Of a stretch of 64,000 nucleotides of DNA, positions 1 through 16,767 are shown in pieces. Position 1 is the stretch's first letter; every line of letters begins with the position of its first letter. The notes below the pieces were generated by a model. That model was not told the origin of the DNA. It was given only the letters and a program-made list of their open reading frames with translations, and searched no databases. This stretch comes from Lota lota. Lineage: Eukaryota; Chordata; Actinopteri; Gadiformes; Lotidae. The DNA is taken from contig JACYXH010000475.1 in NCBI GenBank assembly GCA_026745465.1, positions 17,501 to 81,500 of the forward strand. Direction: 5' to 3'. The position numbers were made by a program, and so were the translations under genes.

Positions 1-1831
1 CTTGGCTTGCACCTACAGGCTAGACAATATATAAATGTGTCAGAAAAAGACGTGTTGTGGGAAGGCCTAATATTCATTTTAAGTGATCGTTCGCACCGAG
101 GAGCCGATGGTCCAACGGGCAGATGCGTGTCTGTGCCAACATGTAGCGCAGGGCTCCGTTGCAGTATCACTGAGCTAACGGGTGTTCACATCTGTTAACA
201 TGATGAGGTAAAACAGAGCGCGGGCGTTATCATCCTGATTTTTAAGTAATGTATGTGGGGAATCCCACACTTACCTTACACATCCAGGCCATTTTAATTT
301 CTATGCAGACAATGGTGGACCGCTTATTTTCGCGAACCGAATACACCCCGTGCCGTGCTTGTATTGGGGAGCATTGGTTTATCTACGCGACGGAGATACG
401 TTGCTATATTCGGGAATCATCTCTATTTATACCGTAGGGTACCGTTATTCGCCTTCCCTTTTCATTTTCCATGGATCCAGGATTGACGCTAAACGCTACT
501 GGCCGGTGAATGCCCAGCACCGCCTACTGGGTCATGTGACCAAGTCCAATTGTTTGGCTGCTGCCAGCTAAATTGCTCGCTGAGGAAGCTTCCCATGCAG
601 CGTGTTGGGGTATGGTGCCCTGTATGGCCTTATGCTCTTCTGTAATAAAGCAAAAATAACATATGGTGTGCGCTGACTAGTAACATATAACTAATAATAA
701 AAAAAGGAGCAATAAAAAGAACATAAGATGAGTGCAGCAGCACCCACTCACTTGATGTGAAAAGAAAGTTGCCTAAATAAATGCCTGGAAAGAGCAGGCC
801 ACTTTTTGACACTACTCGTTTTCTTTTACACCCTAAATCAAGCCAAATGTTATTTTAAAAGTAACGATAAACATTACATAGAAGTACAGCACAATTCAAC
901 CTTTCAATTGTGAATAAATTAATTTGGAATATTTTGGGAATACTCATTATAATACTGACTCTTTTGTTTGTATTATTTTAACGTGAAAGAAAAGGTACAT
1001 TGTCTTATGCAATGGTATCATGCAATGGCTTGCATGATGCAAGTCATTCATTTTCTAACCTTGTGGAGGAACAAATAGTTTTCGGCATGGCTTGCTTCCA
1101 TGTATTCAACAACAGTGGAGATTATTAAACAATTTGAAAAAAGGTCAAGTTACATTACAGAGTATGGTGTTATGTTATGTTATTGGCGAGAAAGAAGAGA
1201 AATGGACAGCCGATGGAAACAATATGCTTCAAAACACAGACAATCTGTCACGATTCCATCACGGCCTCTCTGCGGCTGACTGGACATGGACAAATGGAGG
1301 CGACCGGGTCTGTGCGCCTATCCTGGTCAATCCTGGAATTCCAGTCTCTCTAGTGTCAATTTTATTTGCTGTGCTCCGCTGGCCAAACAACTATGGAGGG
1401 AAATGAGGGGAGGATTCTTAAAGTTAAATATATCCAGTGCATGAACTAGGACTACTTGAAAACCAGCGCAACGCACTGAAATTGCATATGAGACCCATTT
1501 GATTATGGAGCGCTCCATTTGAAATGAATGTACTTCTTCCGCTGTTGTGAACTTGTGAGACAAAATTACGAATTGACGATATCACTTACGAGAGCATTTC
1601 TTTGGTTGCTGTATTTATTTTTGCTTCACGTTTGTTATACACGTAGAATATATTATTTCACAGTAATAGTGAAAAGCCCCTGCATAGCCGTGATGGACAG
1701 AGATTCAAATTTTAGCGCATTTAGGGCCATTCGTCCCCATGCATTCTAACACTATCTTGTGCCCTGCCCCCGGTGCACAAGCATGGTACTGCAGTCTTTT
1801 TCCTTTCTCATTACGGTCAACGGAGTGGCAT

Positions 1832-1964
<133 letters not shown>

Positions 1965-3827
1965 ATAGCTCTGGTAGTAGTTTTGCAAATGTTAACACAC
2001 TTTATCACTTTGGCTTAGTTATTTGTTTGACTCATACTTTTTAGTAAGGTACATTTTGAAAGTACCCAAACTAATAAATCCCACCCCTCCCTTCAGGCCT
2101 CCCTCCAAAGCCGCTCCCCCAAAACCAGTGACTAGCTCGCTAACTTTAGCAATAGATCTGCCTACCCTTGTGGAAGACTTCCATAAAATAGGCCTATGAC
2201 AAAAAATGCATCCAAAATAAATTGCCTAGCCTACCTTTAATGCTAAGGGTAGTATTTTATACATTTATTAAAATGGTTTGCATGTTTATAGCCTACTGTT
2301 ATGCTAACTCCATATAGACTTGATAATCTGTTCAAATATTTAACCTGTGTAATACATTTGGGGGATTTTGAATAATTTACGGGATGTGGAGCCGCTTTGC
2401 AAATTGTAAAATACAGAAGTTAAAGCCCCCGTCATCCCAATTTGTCCCGATGATGATATAATTTGTTTAGGGGCAAAACTGTTACACTGTTACTATACAA
2501 ATGTTATACCCTTTGCCTAAAGGGTTCTTATTATGTTAGTGATAATCCACGACTAGGTGTGCTGTTATTAGAAAATAATGCATGGCACGGGGCTATATCC
2601 CCCCAATGCAAAGTGAAATATTCAGTTCATACCACGGCCACATGCAAATCGATATTCACCGAAAAAAGAATAATTCCATGGACATTAGCTACTGCGTCTG
2701 CAAAATCCACATGCATTTCTAACCTAGTGTCACTGTGTCAGTGGACCAGCAGCTGTGAGGACGGGAGTTTGAAGGTGAATCTTGTGAACTGCTAGTGTGT
2801 TTAAAGTTAAGAGGATTACTAAAGCTCCCCAGCTGGCCCACTGACGTGAGTTGAGGAAATGTTGAGCATGAGTTAAGAATGGTGATGAGAATAGCCAAAC
2901 CGTTACCTGAAAAAGAATGTGCATGTCTCACTACCAAAATCTTCACAGGCCGTGGTATAAAGATTAGTAATAACCAGGTAATAACCCTTCATTTAGTGCA
3001 AACATATAATCTGTGAAATTATCTTCATTTTAAGTAGATACATCAAAGAGATAAAACAATTATATGGTAATGAAAAAGTCAAATATTTATCTTCTGGCAG
3101 TATAACAGCAGCTCGACAAATGCAGAGTGACAATAAGGGACATAGGGTTCCCTTATAGAGTGTTTGCTGGCTTATCGCATGCCAACATGTCCAAAATGCA
3201 TCAAGAGTCAAGCCATTAAAAGCTTGAAAAAGAATCATATGGATTTATTTTTATTTTTAAACCTGTCCTTGCAGACACAGCATTCCGTGTAATTTGGAGC
3301 TGTCCTGATATAAATTGTGCTGTTATTGTAATACCAAACCAGCATGAATAAAGATAGACCTCTTTAAAGTCATAACACTGCAAGGTGCTGACAGACCTCC
3401 CCTTAAATTCCCACAGGCACATGTTCCCACACAAGCACACTCACGCACGCCCGACCAGCCAACACATTTAGATGACATGCCTTATCTACCATAAAATGTG
3501 CCTGTGTGTGCGTGTGTGTGTGTGAGTGAGTGCGTCTGCACACAGTGCTTGTGACAAGCAGAAATCTACTTCAGTGGAATCCTCTGTGTGCTGCTGACTT
3601 GTGTTCGTATCTCTGTAATTGAAGTAGGCATAAATCAAATATTCATGTCATTCTTTCAGTTGCCAAACGAACAGAAACCTTGGAAAATATATCTAGTTCA
3701 AGTCACGCCTGCAAATCAGTTTGATTTAGTTTATCGATCTTCTGCATAGTTATGACAGAAACTTTTAGGGTCATCAAAATGGAAACAAGCATCTGCCGAG
3801 TTCTTGGTCCTGTGGTTTGGGAGTCGA

Positions 3828-3857
3828 TGTGTGTGTGTGTGTGTGGGTATGTGTGTG

Positions 3858-3898
<41 letters not shown>

Positions 3899-3987
3899 AT
3901 ATAGTGTGTGTGTCTGTGGGTATATATGTGGCATGTGCTTGTGTGTGTGTGTGTGCATGTAGTGTATGTGTGTGGGTGGGTGCATAT

Positions 3988-4023
<36 letters not shown>

Positions 4024-4062
4024 TGTGCATGTAGTGTGTGTGTGTGCATGTAGTGTGTGTGT
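3828..4062. repeat. (GT)n compound microsatellite
   Basis: GT repeats interrupted by short GTGCATGTAG-type units, about 235 bp long. A second related block follows near 4,261-4,379 with the same interrupting motif, so both probably expanded from one seed. Confidence 0.95.
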
Positions 4063-4260
4063 ACCACTATTGCTGAACATTCCTGTAAGTTAATCAATGA
4101 CCAGTGTATTACTTTAAGTGCTTATAATTGTATAATAAAACAGTGCTTAGGTAATGTATAGAGTATGATATATCTAAGAGTGAAAAACAATAAGTAACAT
4201 CCCTTACGTCCCATGTCTTCTGGTTTTTTGGACACCGATGAATCAACATTACTTGACAGT

Positions 4261-4379
4261 GGGTGTGTGTGTGGCATGTGCATGTGCTTGTGTGTGTGTG
4301 TGCATGTAGTGTGTGTGTGTGTGTGTATGTGTGTGCACGTGCTTGTGTGTGTGTATGTAGTGTGTGTGTGTGTGTGTGT
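4261..4379. repeat. (GT)n compound microsatellite
   Basis: Second GT-rich block with interrupting GCATGTAGTG units, similar to the block about 200 bp upstream. Confidence 0.93.
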
Positions 4380-5317
4380 CTTTGGCACTTCCTGTATGGC
4401 TGCTGTAATTGAGTTCAGCCTCCCCCAGCCTCTTCACTGCTGTGCTTGACATCCTGAGTGAATAGGACATCTCCAATATGCTACTCTTGTCTACAAGCCA
4501 AAGAAACCAATCTGCTTCTTTTTTTCTTTTTTTATTACATGAATATTTGATTTGTGCTCAGCGCCATTGCAGAGGCGGAGACAAACCCCAACAGACCTCA
4601 AAACAGGACCCTTAAGAGCAAGCTTGTACATGCTGGGCATAGACACATCTTTTATGCAACGATTCCATACAAATATCGTGGTGATTGCCACAATGGTTTG
4701 GGTGGGGAATTTGAAGAGATGCAATTGATAACAGGGTTGCATTTATTTTTCTGTTTTATTCTGGCCCTGAGGGCCCTCACCCATGGGGGGCCCCGGGGTG
4801 CCCCTGTGGCTGCCTGATCTGATGTTTTGCGTGTCTACCATCCTCGCATGAGTGAAGGATTCACTAGCGATGCCCCCCACCACACACACACACACTTTTA
4901 TAATAAAAGGTTTTAGTGATATTTTTGATTTTATCATGGACATGCATGCGTACTGTCTCAGAGGTATCACAAATTAATATTAGGTAGAAAGATACATAAA
5001 GATGAATTACTTTATCAAGTTAGGCTTAAAAATAAACCTTTAACCTGATATTCTCTTGTCTTACATGAACAGCTGGAACAGCTGACTTACCTGAAAGGGC
5101 GTGTGAATGCAGAAGAAATGAGGTTACATTGTGAAATAGGCTGTCTCCCCCCCACCACCGTAATAACGATAAGCCCTCCATGTCTACCGCTGATTCTCAT
5201 GCTGCCTTTTCAATCACAGCATGACAAAGAAGCAGCTAAATCCTTATGAACTCTGTGGTGGTAGCTTACATTCTCCCCCCACGTCAGCGCCAGCGTTCAG
5301 TCAGAGGACAGGGTATC

Positions 5318-5340
5318 GGGGGGGGGGGGGGGGGGGGTGG
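5318..5340. repeat. poly-G tract
   Basis: A run of about 20 G. A longer G run follows at 5,696-5,721 after a short GGT repeat. Confidence 0.9.
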
Positions 5341-7660
5341 GTCATCGCCTGTACGCTTGAAAAGCGTGCATGAATGATTAAGAGGATGGCACTCTCTCTC
5401 ACCTCTTTATCAGATGCGATGCAGAAAACTGAGGAGATAGAGGGTAACACAATGCCACCAACAAGGACAGAAAAAACACCACGCTCTTTCTCCCCTCCCA
5501 GTGCTTGCCTGCTAGCTAGATGGCTGTCTGGGTGGAATCTGTTAGCCCCATGGATCTGTTGTCAGATGAGGCAGCGGGTCCTAGCCAGGGTGTGCACCCA
5601 TGGGAGCACGGCAGGGGAGACTCTTTGAAGGCTTTCACCCCGCACCAAACACTCATATGTTCTGAGAGGGAGAAGGGGGTGGTGGTGGTGGTGGTGGGGG
5701 GGGGGGGGGGGGGGGGGGGGGAGACAGAGCATCTCTGTTTATGGAATTATATCATGTCTTGTAGTAGACGTGATGTGTGTGAATTTGTTTGTTTAATAAA
5801 TTTACGGCACTGTTGAACCGAAGAGATAAAATCCAACTTATCTGTAAGCTTTTCCCTGCAGACATGCAAACATGTTTGAGTATGAGCGTCCAAACAAGAG
5901 TGAAAGCCCTTTAACCTTGATTCAATCAGCCCATGGACTCTTTTTTCTCTCCAAATTGATTTGGTCTGTTAAGATGGCTGCACTGAATAAAGATTAGTGC
6001 AGGTTAGAGAGTCAATTTCAGGTCCATTTATTTTGCCTCAAAATAGTTGCTTCAGAATGGCTCTCGTTGTATTTCAAACTACCATGTATAAAACTAAAAT
6101 GTTGTTTTGTTATGACCCAAATGATGCCCATGCTCCTTACCATCCCTGGAACTATGGAGGGATCCCTCTTCTAGGGAGTTTTTCCGTGCTCTTTGGAGGG
6201 TTAGGCTAGGGTTGCAAGTCTCATGAATCAGAAACGAACGAAATAGGAAACAAGTTTTTGGTTTCTGACCCAGGCTCTGTGCTGATTCCTTCCAGAAGTT
6301 CAGCTATAGCATAGTAGGCCTGCTGGATCTAGGATTAGGGTGTGCCATGAAATAAGATGTTTTACGGCCCATTTGAGCAGTGAGCAGTACTATTCTCGTG
6401 GTGAGAAGCAACAGTGAGTCAGCAGCACGCTGCACTTGTGCACATGGTTCCATTTGTCTGAGGATGAACAATGCTGAGGGCTAGGTTGGTCTGGTTCCCA
6501 GGATTTTGCTGGAGCTGTGAAACCCCTCTCTTTTGCTGACAGACGCACACACAATGGAGCCCAGAGATGTTCCCAGCTGGTGATTGCAGGACAGTCATCT
6601 GATTGGACAGTGGAGAGAGGAGAGCTATTAGGCCTATGCTGAGATAGAATAAGGTGGACAGGGGGGGACATTTCAAAAGACAATGAAAAGGGTAGATAAT
6701 GAAGAGTAATGCAAACATCGGAAACCCAAACACAATGACCTCATCGTACTCAGAGCGGCTTTATTCCACATGTCCAGTACAGCCAATTTCTGAGACCGCC
6801 TTTGTCTGGGTTTAGTTTCCACGTTGCGCGGACGAATCAGCACATTGAACTCAAACTAATTGCAAATGAAAGAGCTATTGTATCACCCAGGTCCTCTAAA
6901 ACAAAATAAATAGTTGTAACAAATGTGATTAGCTGCAGTAGTAGCAACGATTATTGTTTGATTATTATTATTCCACCTTATTCAAATTGGTTTTAAATTG
7001 GTACATGTCAGCTTTTCCAAAGAAGTGCCAAAAAAATGTCAATGTACAATGACATCTGTGAGAGCCAGTTCAGCTGTTTGCACCCTGTGATTGCACTGAA
7101 AGTGTCTACATGTTTTGGATTTTCCCCTAATACGATTCTGATAACCTTCTGTGTGTTCTCCTCTAAATCCTGTCATTGGCTTCTGAGAACAACATGGAGG
7201 AAGAACAAGGGAGCGTCTGCCATCACCACTGTGTTCCTCCCAGATGCATGCTGGGATACAGGAGGAGTATCCCAGTTGTCAACTATAATCGAAAAAACAT
7301 GTATTTTCGTAACCCTTTTAACTTTAAAGTATATATAATTTTGTCCCAGCAAAATGTAGCAAAGGTTCCCGTAACACAAAATCAGTACCTTTCCGGTCTT
7401 CCTTCTCCATCCCATTTAAACTGGCTTGTCTACTGTGTGTACTTGCCCATCAGATTGCCTCAAGCAAAGCACATGAAAGAGGAGATAAGCTCACGCAGTC
7501 TCATGTGGTACACTTTGGTCTCCAAGGACCGAGTTCTGGAAATATAGGAATACGAACTGAACCTCTTTTTTTATTCCCCCTCTGCTTCTGAGGAATTTCT
7601 ATCAAACAAGACCTTCTGAGCATATTAAGTGCAGTGCACATTGATTAAGAGCATAACTCG

Positions 7661-7662
7661 GT

Positions 7663-7703
<41 letters not shown>

Positions 7704-7718
7704 TGTGTGTGTGTGTGT
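7661..7718. repeat. (GT)n microsatellite
   Basis: About 58 bp of nearly pure GT. Confidence 0.95.
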
Positions 7719-8212
7719 ACAAACCTAAGAAGTTACTCACCTTAAGGAGGAGTTTGATTACAACCTATTATATATAAACTTTGGCCAAATCACTGCACGC
7801 CAGAATGGGCATGCAATCGTTCATCAATGTGTACAGCAACAATATTCTCCACTAGATGTTGAAGTGCTGTAACTGTGAGAAACCCTGCTGAAATGATGTC
7901 CACAACGATGTTCAATCAGACAGATGACCTATCCCTTGCTTTAGTTGGAGGTGCTCCAAACAACACACTAGAAGATAAAAAATTAGTACGATTAGCTTTT
8001 GCCCTGGACTGTTCCAGCAGTGGAATTCAGTCGACGTTTGCAAATTCACTCTTTCGGCGAGTGCAGACATAGAAACTGGATGCGTGCATGTGTGCGTGCG
8101 TGTGCGCGTGCTAAAGGTGTTTTACCTCCGTCTACAGACCTAAACCCACCACCGTCACCACCACCCCCACCACCAAATAGACCATTAAACATTTAAAGAA
8201 ATAGGCACGAGT

Positions 8213-8545
8213 TCAGGCATCATCACTTGTGGGCGGGTGTAGAAGATCAGTTATGGACGGACGGCACTCCTCCACGACCCCTTCATCCACGCAAGGCAGG
8301 CGATTAAGGAACTTCAGCAGGACTTGAAGGCTTAATAAAGTGGCTAGCGAGCTAATGGAAAAGATGATGGGCCAGTATTGGATGTTAATGAACAGCAGCC
8401 GAGGCGTTTGTGCTTCCCAGCGAGCGTGCCTTCTCATTAAACGGAGCTCGTACCACAAAACGAGACTACAGCAGGCTACCATGATGAGGGACTGAGTCAA
8501 TAGTCTCACTGACCAATTACACAATCTCGGATTTGAACCGAACAC
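8213..8545 (-). CDS. possible small two-helix membrane protein or terminal exon
   Basis: An open frame of about 110 codons ends in TGA at 8,213. It opens at a GTG; the first in-frame ATG is about 21 codons in and would give roughly 90 residues. Alternatively the frame is a last exon starting after the CAG near 8,487. The predicted peptide has two plausible membrane spans, one around LIMVACCSLVLWYEL and one around YWPIIFSISSLATLL, joined by a basic loop with RLMRRHAR, and a short acidic tail. It has no low-complexity repeats and looks protein-like, unlike most open frames nearby. I do not recognise the family and see no clear upstream partner exon. It could be a chance frame or a decayed gene. 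Confidence 0.35.
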   Translation of the reverse strand: MFGSNPRLCNWSVRLLTQSLIMVACCSLVLWYELRLMRRHARWEAQTPRLLFINIQYWPIIFSISSLATLLSLQVLLKFLNRLPCVDEGVVEECRPSITDLLHPPTSDDA

Positions 8546-9016
8546 GTTAAATTATATATAGACATTTATGTGTGAACCCATCGGTGGTGGTGCCTGGTAG
8601 TAGTGATTTATGAGATGGCGTGCACCACCACCCCCAACCCCCACACCTAATGAGGTTTCTCCATGGTCACGTCGGGCGAGTGGAGCGGTCAGAGACACGG
8701 GGCTTCCCTGAGGCCGTCTGGGTCTGGTTGCACCGCACGGCAGCAGCAGCAGCGGTAGAGGAAACATATAGAGTGCCTATAGGCCTGCTGAACCTTGCTC
8801 ATTGACTCTGCACTCTCGTCAACCGGAAATACCACTGTGTCGCTCTGAAAAAAGAAAATCCGAAATCCAAGCTCTCCCCCCCCCCCCCCCAGCCTTTCCT
8901 CAATCTGATTTGCCTCAACGGCTTCGCTTCACATATGTGAGTTATGGAATTCAGTTATGAGAATCAGACTGACTGATCCCACTGTGACGAGAACAATAGC
9001 ACGTTTGTTACCCTGT

Positions 9017-9095
9017 GTAGCTCGACTGGTAAAGCATGGTATTTATTGTGCCAGTGTTAGGGATTCGATTCCCAAGGGAAGTATCCATGAGAGAT
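9017..9095 (+). mobile_element. tRNA-derived SINE head
   Basis: The sequence has an A-box-like TAGCTCGACTGG followed about 40 bp later by a B-box-like GGATTCGATTCCC. This is the spacing of the internal RNA polymerase III promoter of a tRNA. The acceptor stem is not preserved and the element continues into unrelated sequence, so a tRNA-derived SINE is likelier than a functional tRNA gene. Confidence 0.6.
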
Positions 9096-9618
9096 TACTC
9101 TGAATGACACAGCAAGCACAATCTGGTGAACTGTAACGCATACAATGTTACGAAGATTATCTGATCAATTGCTTTTTTTATCAAATAGATTGTTTCATAT
9201 TGAAGAAATTCTCTAATAATGTGTCATAAACACAATAAGAGAAGTTGAAAGACAAAGAAGAATAAAGATAAGCACTAAGAAATATTCCACAGCAGGATAA
9301 CATGCACACAATGTCCAGGTCCAATATCTATGTGAACAGCAGTTTGTGTTGCATTGGTTTCTCTTTTCTCAGCTAAACGGGGCACACGTCTTGCATGCTG
9401 TGCTGTAGTTTCATATTATTTCACCAAGATGCCAAAGTTTGTTTGCATTCAGAATGTTTTCTCAAATTGTTGTGGGCTATGTAATCATGGGAAATATGTG
9501 TTTTGAACGTGTTGATATGATTGGTAGGTTATAAATTGCAGCTTGAGATTCAACCAGCTCTGTCTCTCTTTGTTTGTCTCCCTGTCTCTCTTTATTTATC
9601 TTTCTTTCTTTGAGCTGG

Positions 9619-9650
9619 GGTGGGGGGGGGGGGGGGGGGGGGGGGGGGGG
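9619..9650. repeat. poly-G tract
   Basis: About 30 consecutive G. Such runs are prone to sequencing and assembly length error. Confidence 0.9.
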
Positions 9651-11877
9651 TCCACAATCACTATGTTGTCTCTGCACACACCTGGAAGCTTCAAATGACT
9701 GCTTTGTCTGTTAAATACAAAACTCCTATTGCATTTCCCAGATCATAGAGCCCCGCCGGCAGACAGTTGGTAATGAAATAAATAGACCTTCATGGTTGAA
9801 AATATCCACAGTAATAGGCAAAGAGAGTGTATGAAAAGTAGCAGGTAGAGATGTTTCTTTTAGTTCATGGTCAAAGGTAAAACATTTTTTTTATGATAGG
9901 CCTATACCAGGAATAGGGATTAAGAGCCATCTTATTTTTATTTGTTTTGACAAATATGATTATATAAAATTTTAAGTTGCCAAATTATAGGAAAATGTGC
10001 CGTTGATCGTCATTTGTCGGGATCAGACCCATAAGACCGTGGGATGACCCATAAACATAAGTGGCACGATTGCCATCTAGTGGTCAGATTGTACTACACA
10101 TCATTTAACGGATCATGACAGGCAAACGCTGTATTATTTATAAGAGATTTAGAGAAGAGAATTTACACACATATAAAGTCAATAAATAAAGTCCACAAAA
10201 TACACATGGCATGATCCTAAATGGGATTAAAAGGCTCCAGTCCAGTGATAGCAATAATTATTTATAGTTAATTCAATTCATAACTACATCTAACTAAGGT
10301 TGGTTTTATACTTGTCCCCAGTAAACCAAGATGTTACTACGGCAAGTGAATGCGTGAGATCGAGGGATTTCATCACAATATTTAATTAAACCCTAAAATG
10401 TATAGTAGTACAGATATTCAACACGATAATATGGATTCGGACTGAAATGGATATCTGAAATGTTAATTTACACATTTATTTATCCCATCCTTATTAGAAA
10501 ACAGACAACATTGACGTTGAGGAAGAGAGGTGGACAGTTAAGACCCTGAATGTGATCAATGTGGCAAATGGAGAAAAAAAAGACAAGAAATCAATTGGTT
10601 CTTTACAATGGACCACTCTCAATATCAAAGTCAGGCATGGCGAAAGTGGAAATATTGACAGATGTGACCCATCGATGTACTGCAAGATGCAAAGGTTTTC
10701 CCTCTTGCAATGTACAGACGGTTGACAATGTGATAATGACATGAACATCAAAAATAAATAAGTGTAGTTGTGACTGCATAAATTAGAAAATCCTCTGGAG
10801 CTAAAAAGCTGACGTCACTGCTACTGTATGTTCTAGACATTCATATAGTGTGTGTGCCCGTGTGTTGTTCCAGTCATGAAATTAAGCAAACGCCACATAG
10901 GAAAGCACCCTTCCAGTTGTACGGTGTAACAGTATATAGATCAGGCCCCCACATATCAATACAACCGAATGATCCCTATCCCACAGCCATTTCCCCAGAC
11001 ATTTGGGTCTTGTTTGCAGGTCCTTTTCTGTGACGCTCTCGCTCATAAGAGAAGAGACCAAATCGCTACACTAGGTTTTGTTGAAAGTTGGTTTGTTAGA
11101 AGCATAACTATTATATTGCTGATTATAGGTCAGTGCAACATCTGACCTTCAACCTTTAGCACGCATATGAGTACAAGGTGTTTTGTCCTTGCCGACTAAG
11201 GTGAGCAGGTGACACAGCAGCCGTGGCTAGCTCTTCGGACACAGTACTGAACACGTATGTATTAGCGCGGCGGCGCGTCGTGCCATAACACAGAACAGCT
11301 CAGTAGCCGTTAGCCTTAGGAGCTACATCTTCAACTGCGGTTGAAGAGCGAATCAACATTAGATGGAATGCTAAGTGTATTTGTAAATGTTTAACATGAA
11401 CTATTCCACTTTTATGCATCTTCTTTCCCAATCATTTGAAATAAAACAAAATCTAATCAAACCAGAGAAAGAAAACAGATATGACCCGAAACACACAGTA
11501 CACCCCGGGGAAGAAAACACTGCCGTGATTCTGGCCCATCCTTGCATATCCGCGTTGAGCAGTTTGTCCTTGTGTTGTCTGCAGAGCAAGCTCGCTAAAA
11601 CGAGAACCCTTTCACCCACTCCCCCAAACCACCATGTCCTACTACCGCTCACTCACCCTCTCACTCCATCTCTCACTCTCTCTCCGTCACTCACTCTCTC
11701 TTATTTGCTCTCAATCTCTCACTCTCTCTCTGTCACTCACTTTCACTCACGGGGTGGGTGTAGGTGAGCGGTTGGTGTAAGTGGCAGTGCGGAGTGTAAG
11801 GTGGTGGTGGTGGTCGATATTAAGCAGTGGGGCTGGGGGGGGGGGGGGGGGGGTTAGGGAGACTGGCAGCTCAGCTC

Positions 11878-15983
<4,106 letters not shown>

Positions 15984-16767
15984 TCTGGATTTATCGCATG
16001 ATCATGCGTCGCACCTTTACGACGTCACGCCACCAGATCAGCTGGCTGTCAGCTGTTTTTTTTTTTTTTACGTATTCAAAACGAATCGACACTGTGCATT
16101 TATTGCAAATTACGTTTACTAATGCGCTTAGTACTTCAACCTTTCTTGATCTTAAGATAACGTCCAGTGGGGCTGTACGAGAGACCCCTACATTTTAGCT
16201 ATTGAAAATTTATTTATATTGGATTTTTTTTTTTACATTTAACTGCCCATCTCAGTGCGTGATGAACACTCCAAACATATCGGCAATCCAATGTGTATGC
16301 GATGTAAACAAGAGTTAAAACCATAGTTGCCACATTTTACATTTATTACAAACCCAACAGACCTCATGGACAACAAAGTAGTTGAAAACAAAATGACATG
16401 GAAAGAGCATCTCAAAGTAAGAAGTGGAAAAAGGTTAACCTCCTTTTTCCACTATGCATCATTGGATTCAACAGGTTAGCCTTCTGAGGTACCACAGGTG
16501 CAAGTGTGTATACACTCAGTTTTCCACATAGACGCTAAACATTTATTTTCGCTGTGATCGGTATGAAAGTACAATGAAAGGCCATCCTTTGTATAGTCTA
16601 AGACGATGATAAGTACATGGCTGTATAATTTGACAGAAGTAAGGCAACAAATGTTTTGATTTGTATCCAAGCAGTATTATCAAGTGTGATTTCTATTAAA
16701 TATATCAAAAATATAATACAAGCAAGGAGGGCATTTCAATGAGGCGTTGTCCAAGTGTTTAAAATGT

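Larger units (their letters stand above)
8546..11877. other. intergenic: SINE, poly-G, CT-rich DNA
   Basis: No coding exon is supported here. The stretch contains a tRNA-derived SINE near 9,017, poly-C at 8,877-8,890, a poly-G run at 9,619-9,650, CT-rich DNA near 11,640-11,740 and a further G run at 11,836-11,854 just past the rabggtb stop codon. Confidence 0.55.

Noticed and set aside
3703-4476. His-Thr and Cys-Val rich open frames
   Set aside because: They are products of the GT/CA repeats only. The same applies to similar frames near 46,300-46,750, 50,200, 51,100 and 54,850.
9001-9095. Functional tRNA gene
   Set aside because: A and B boxes are present but the acceptor stem and anticodon arm do not fold properly, so it is called as a SINE.
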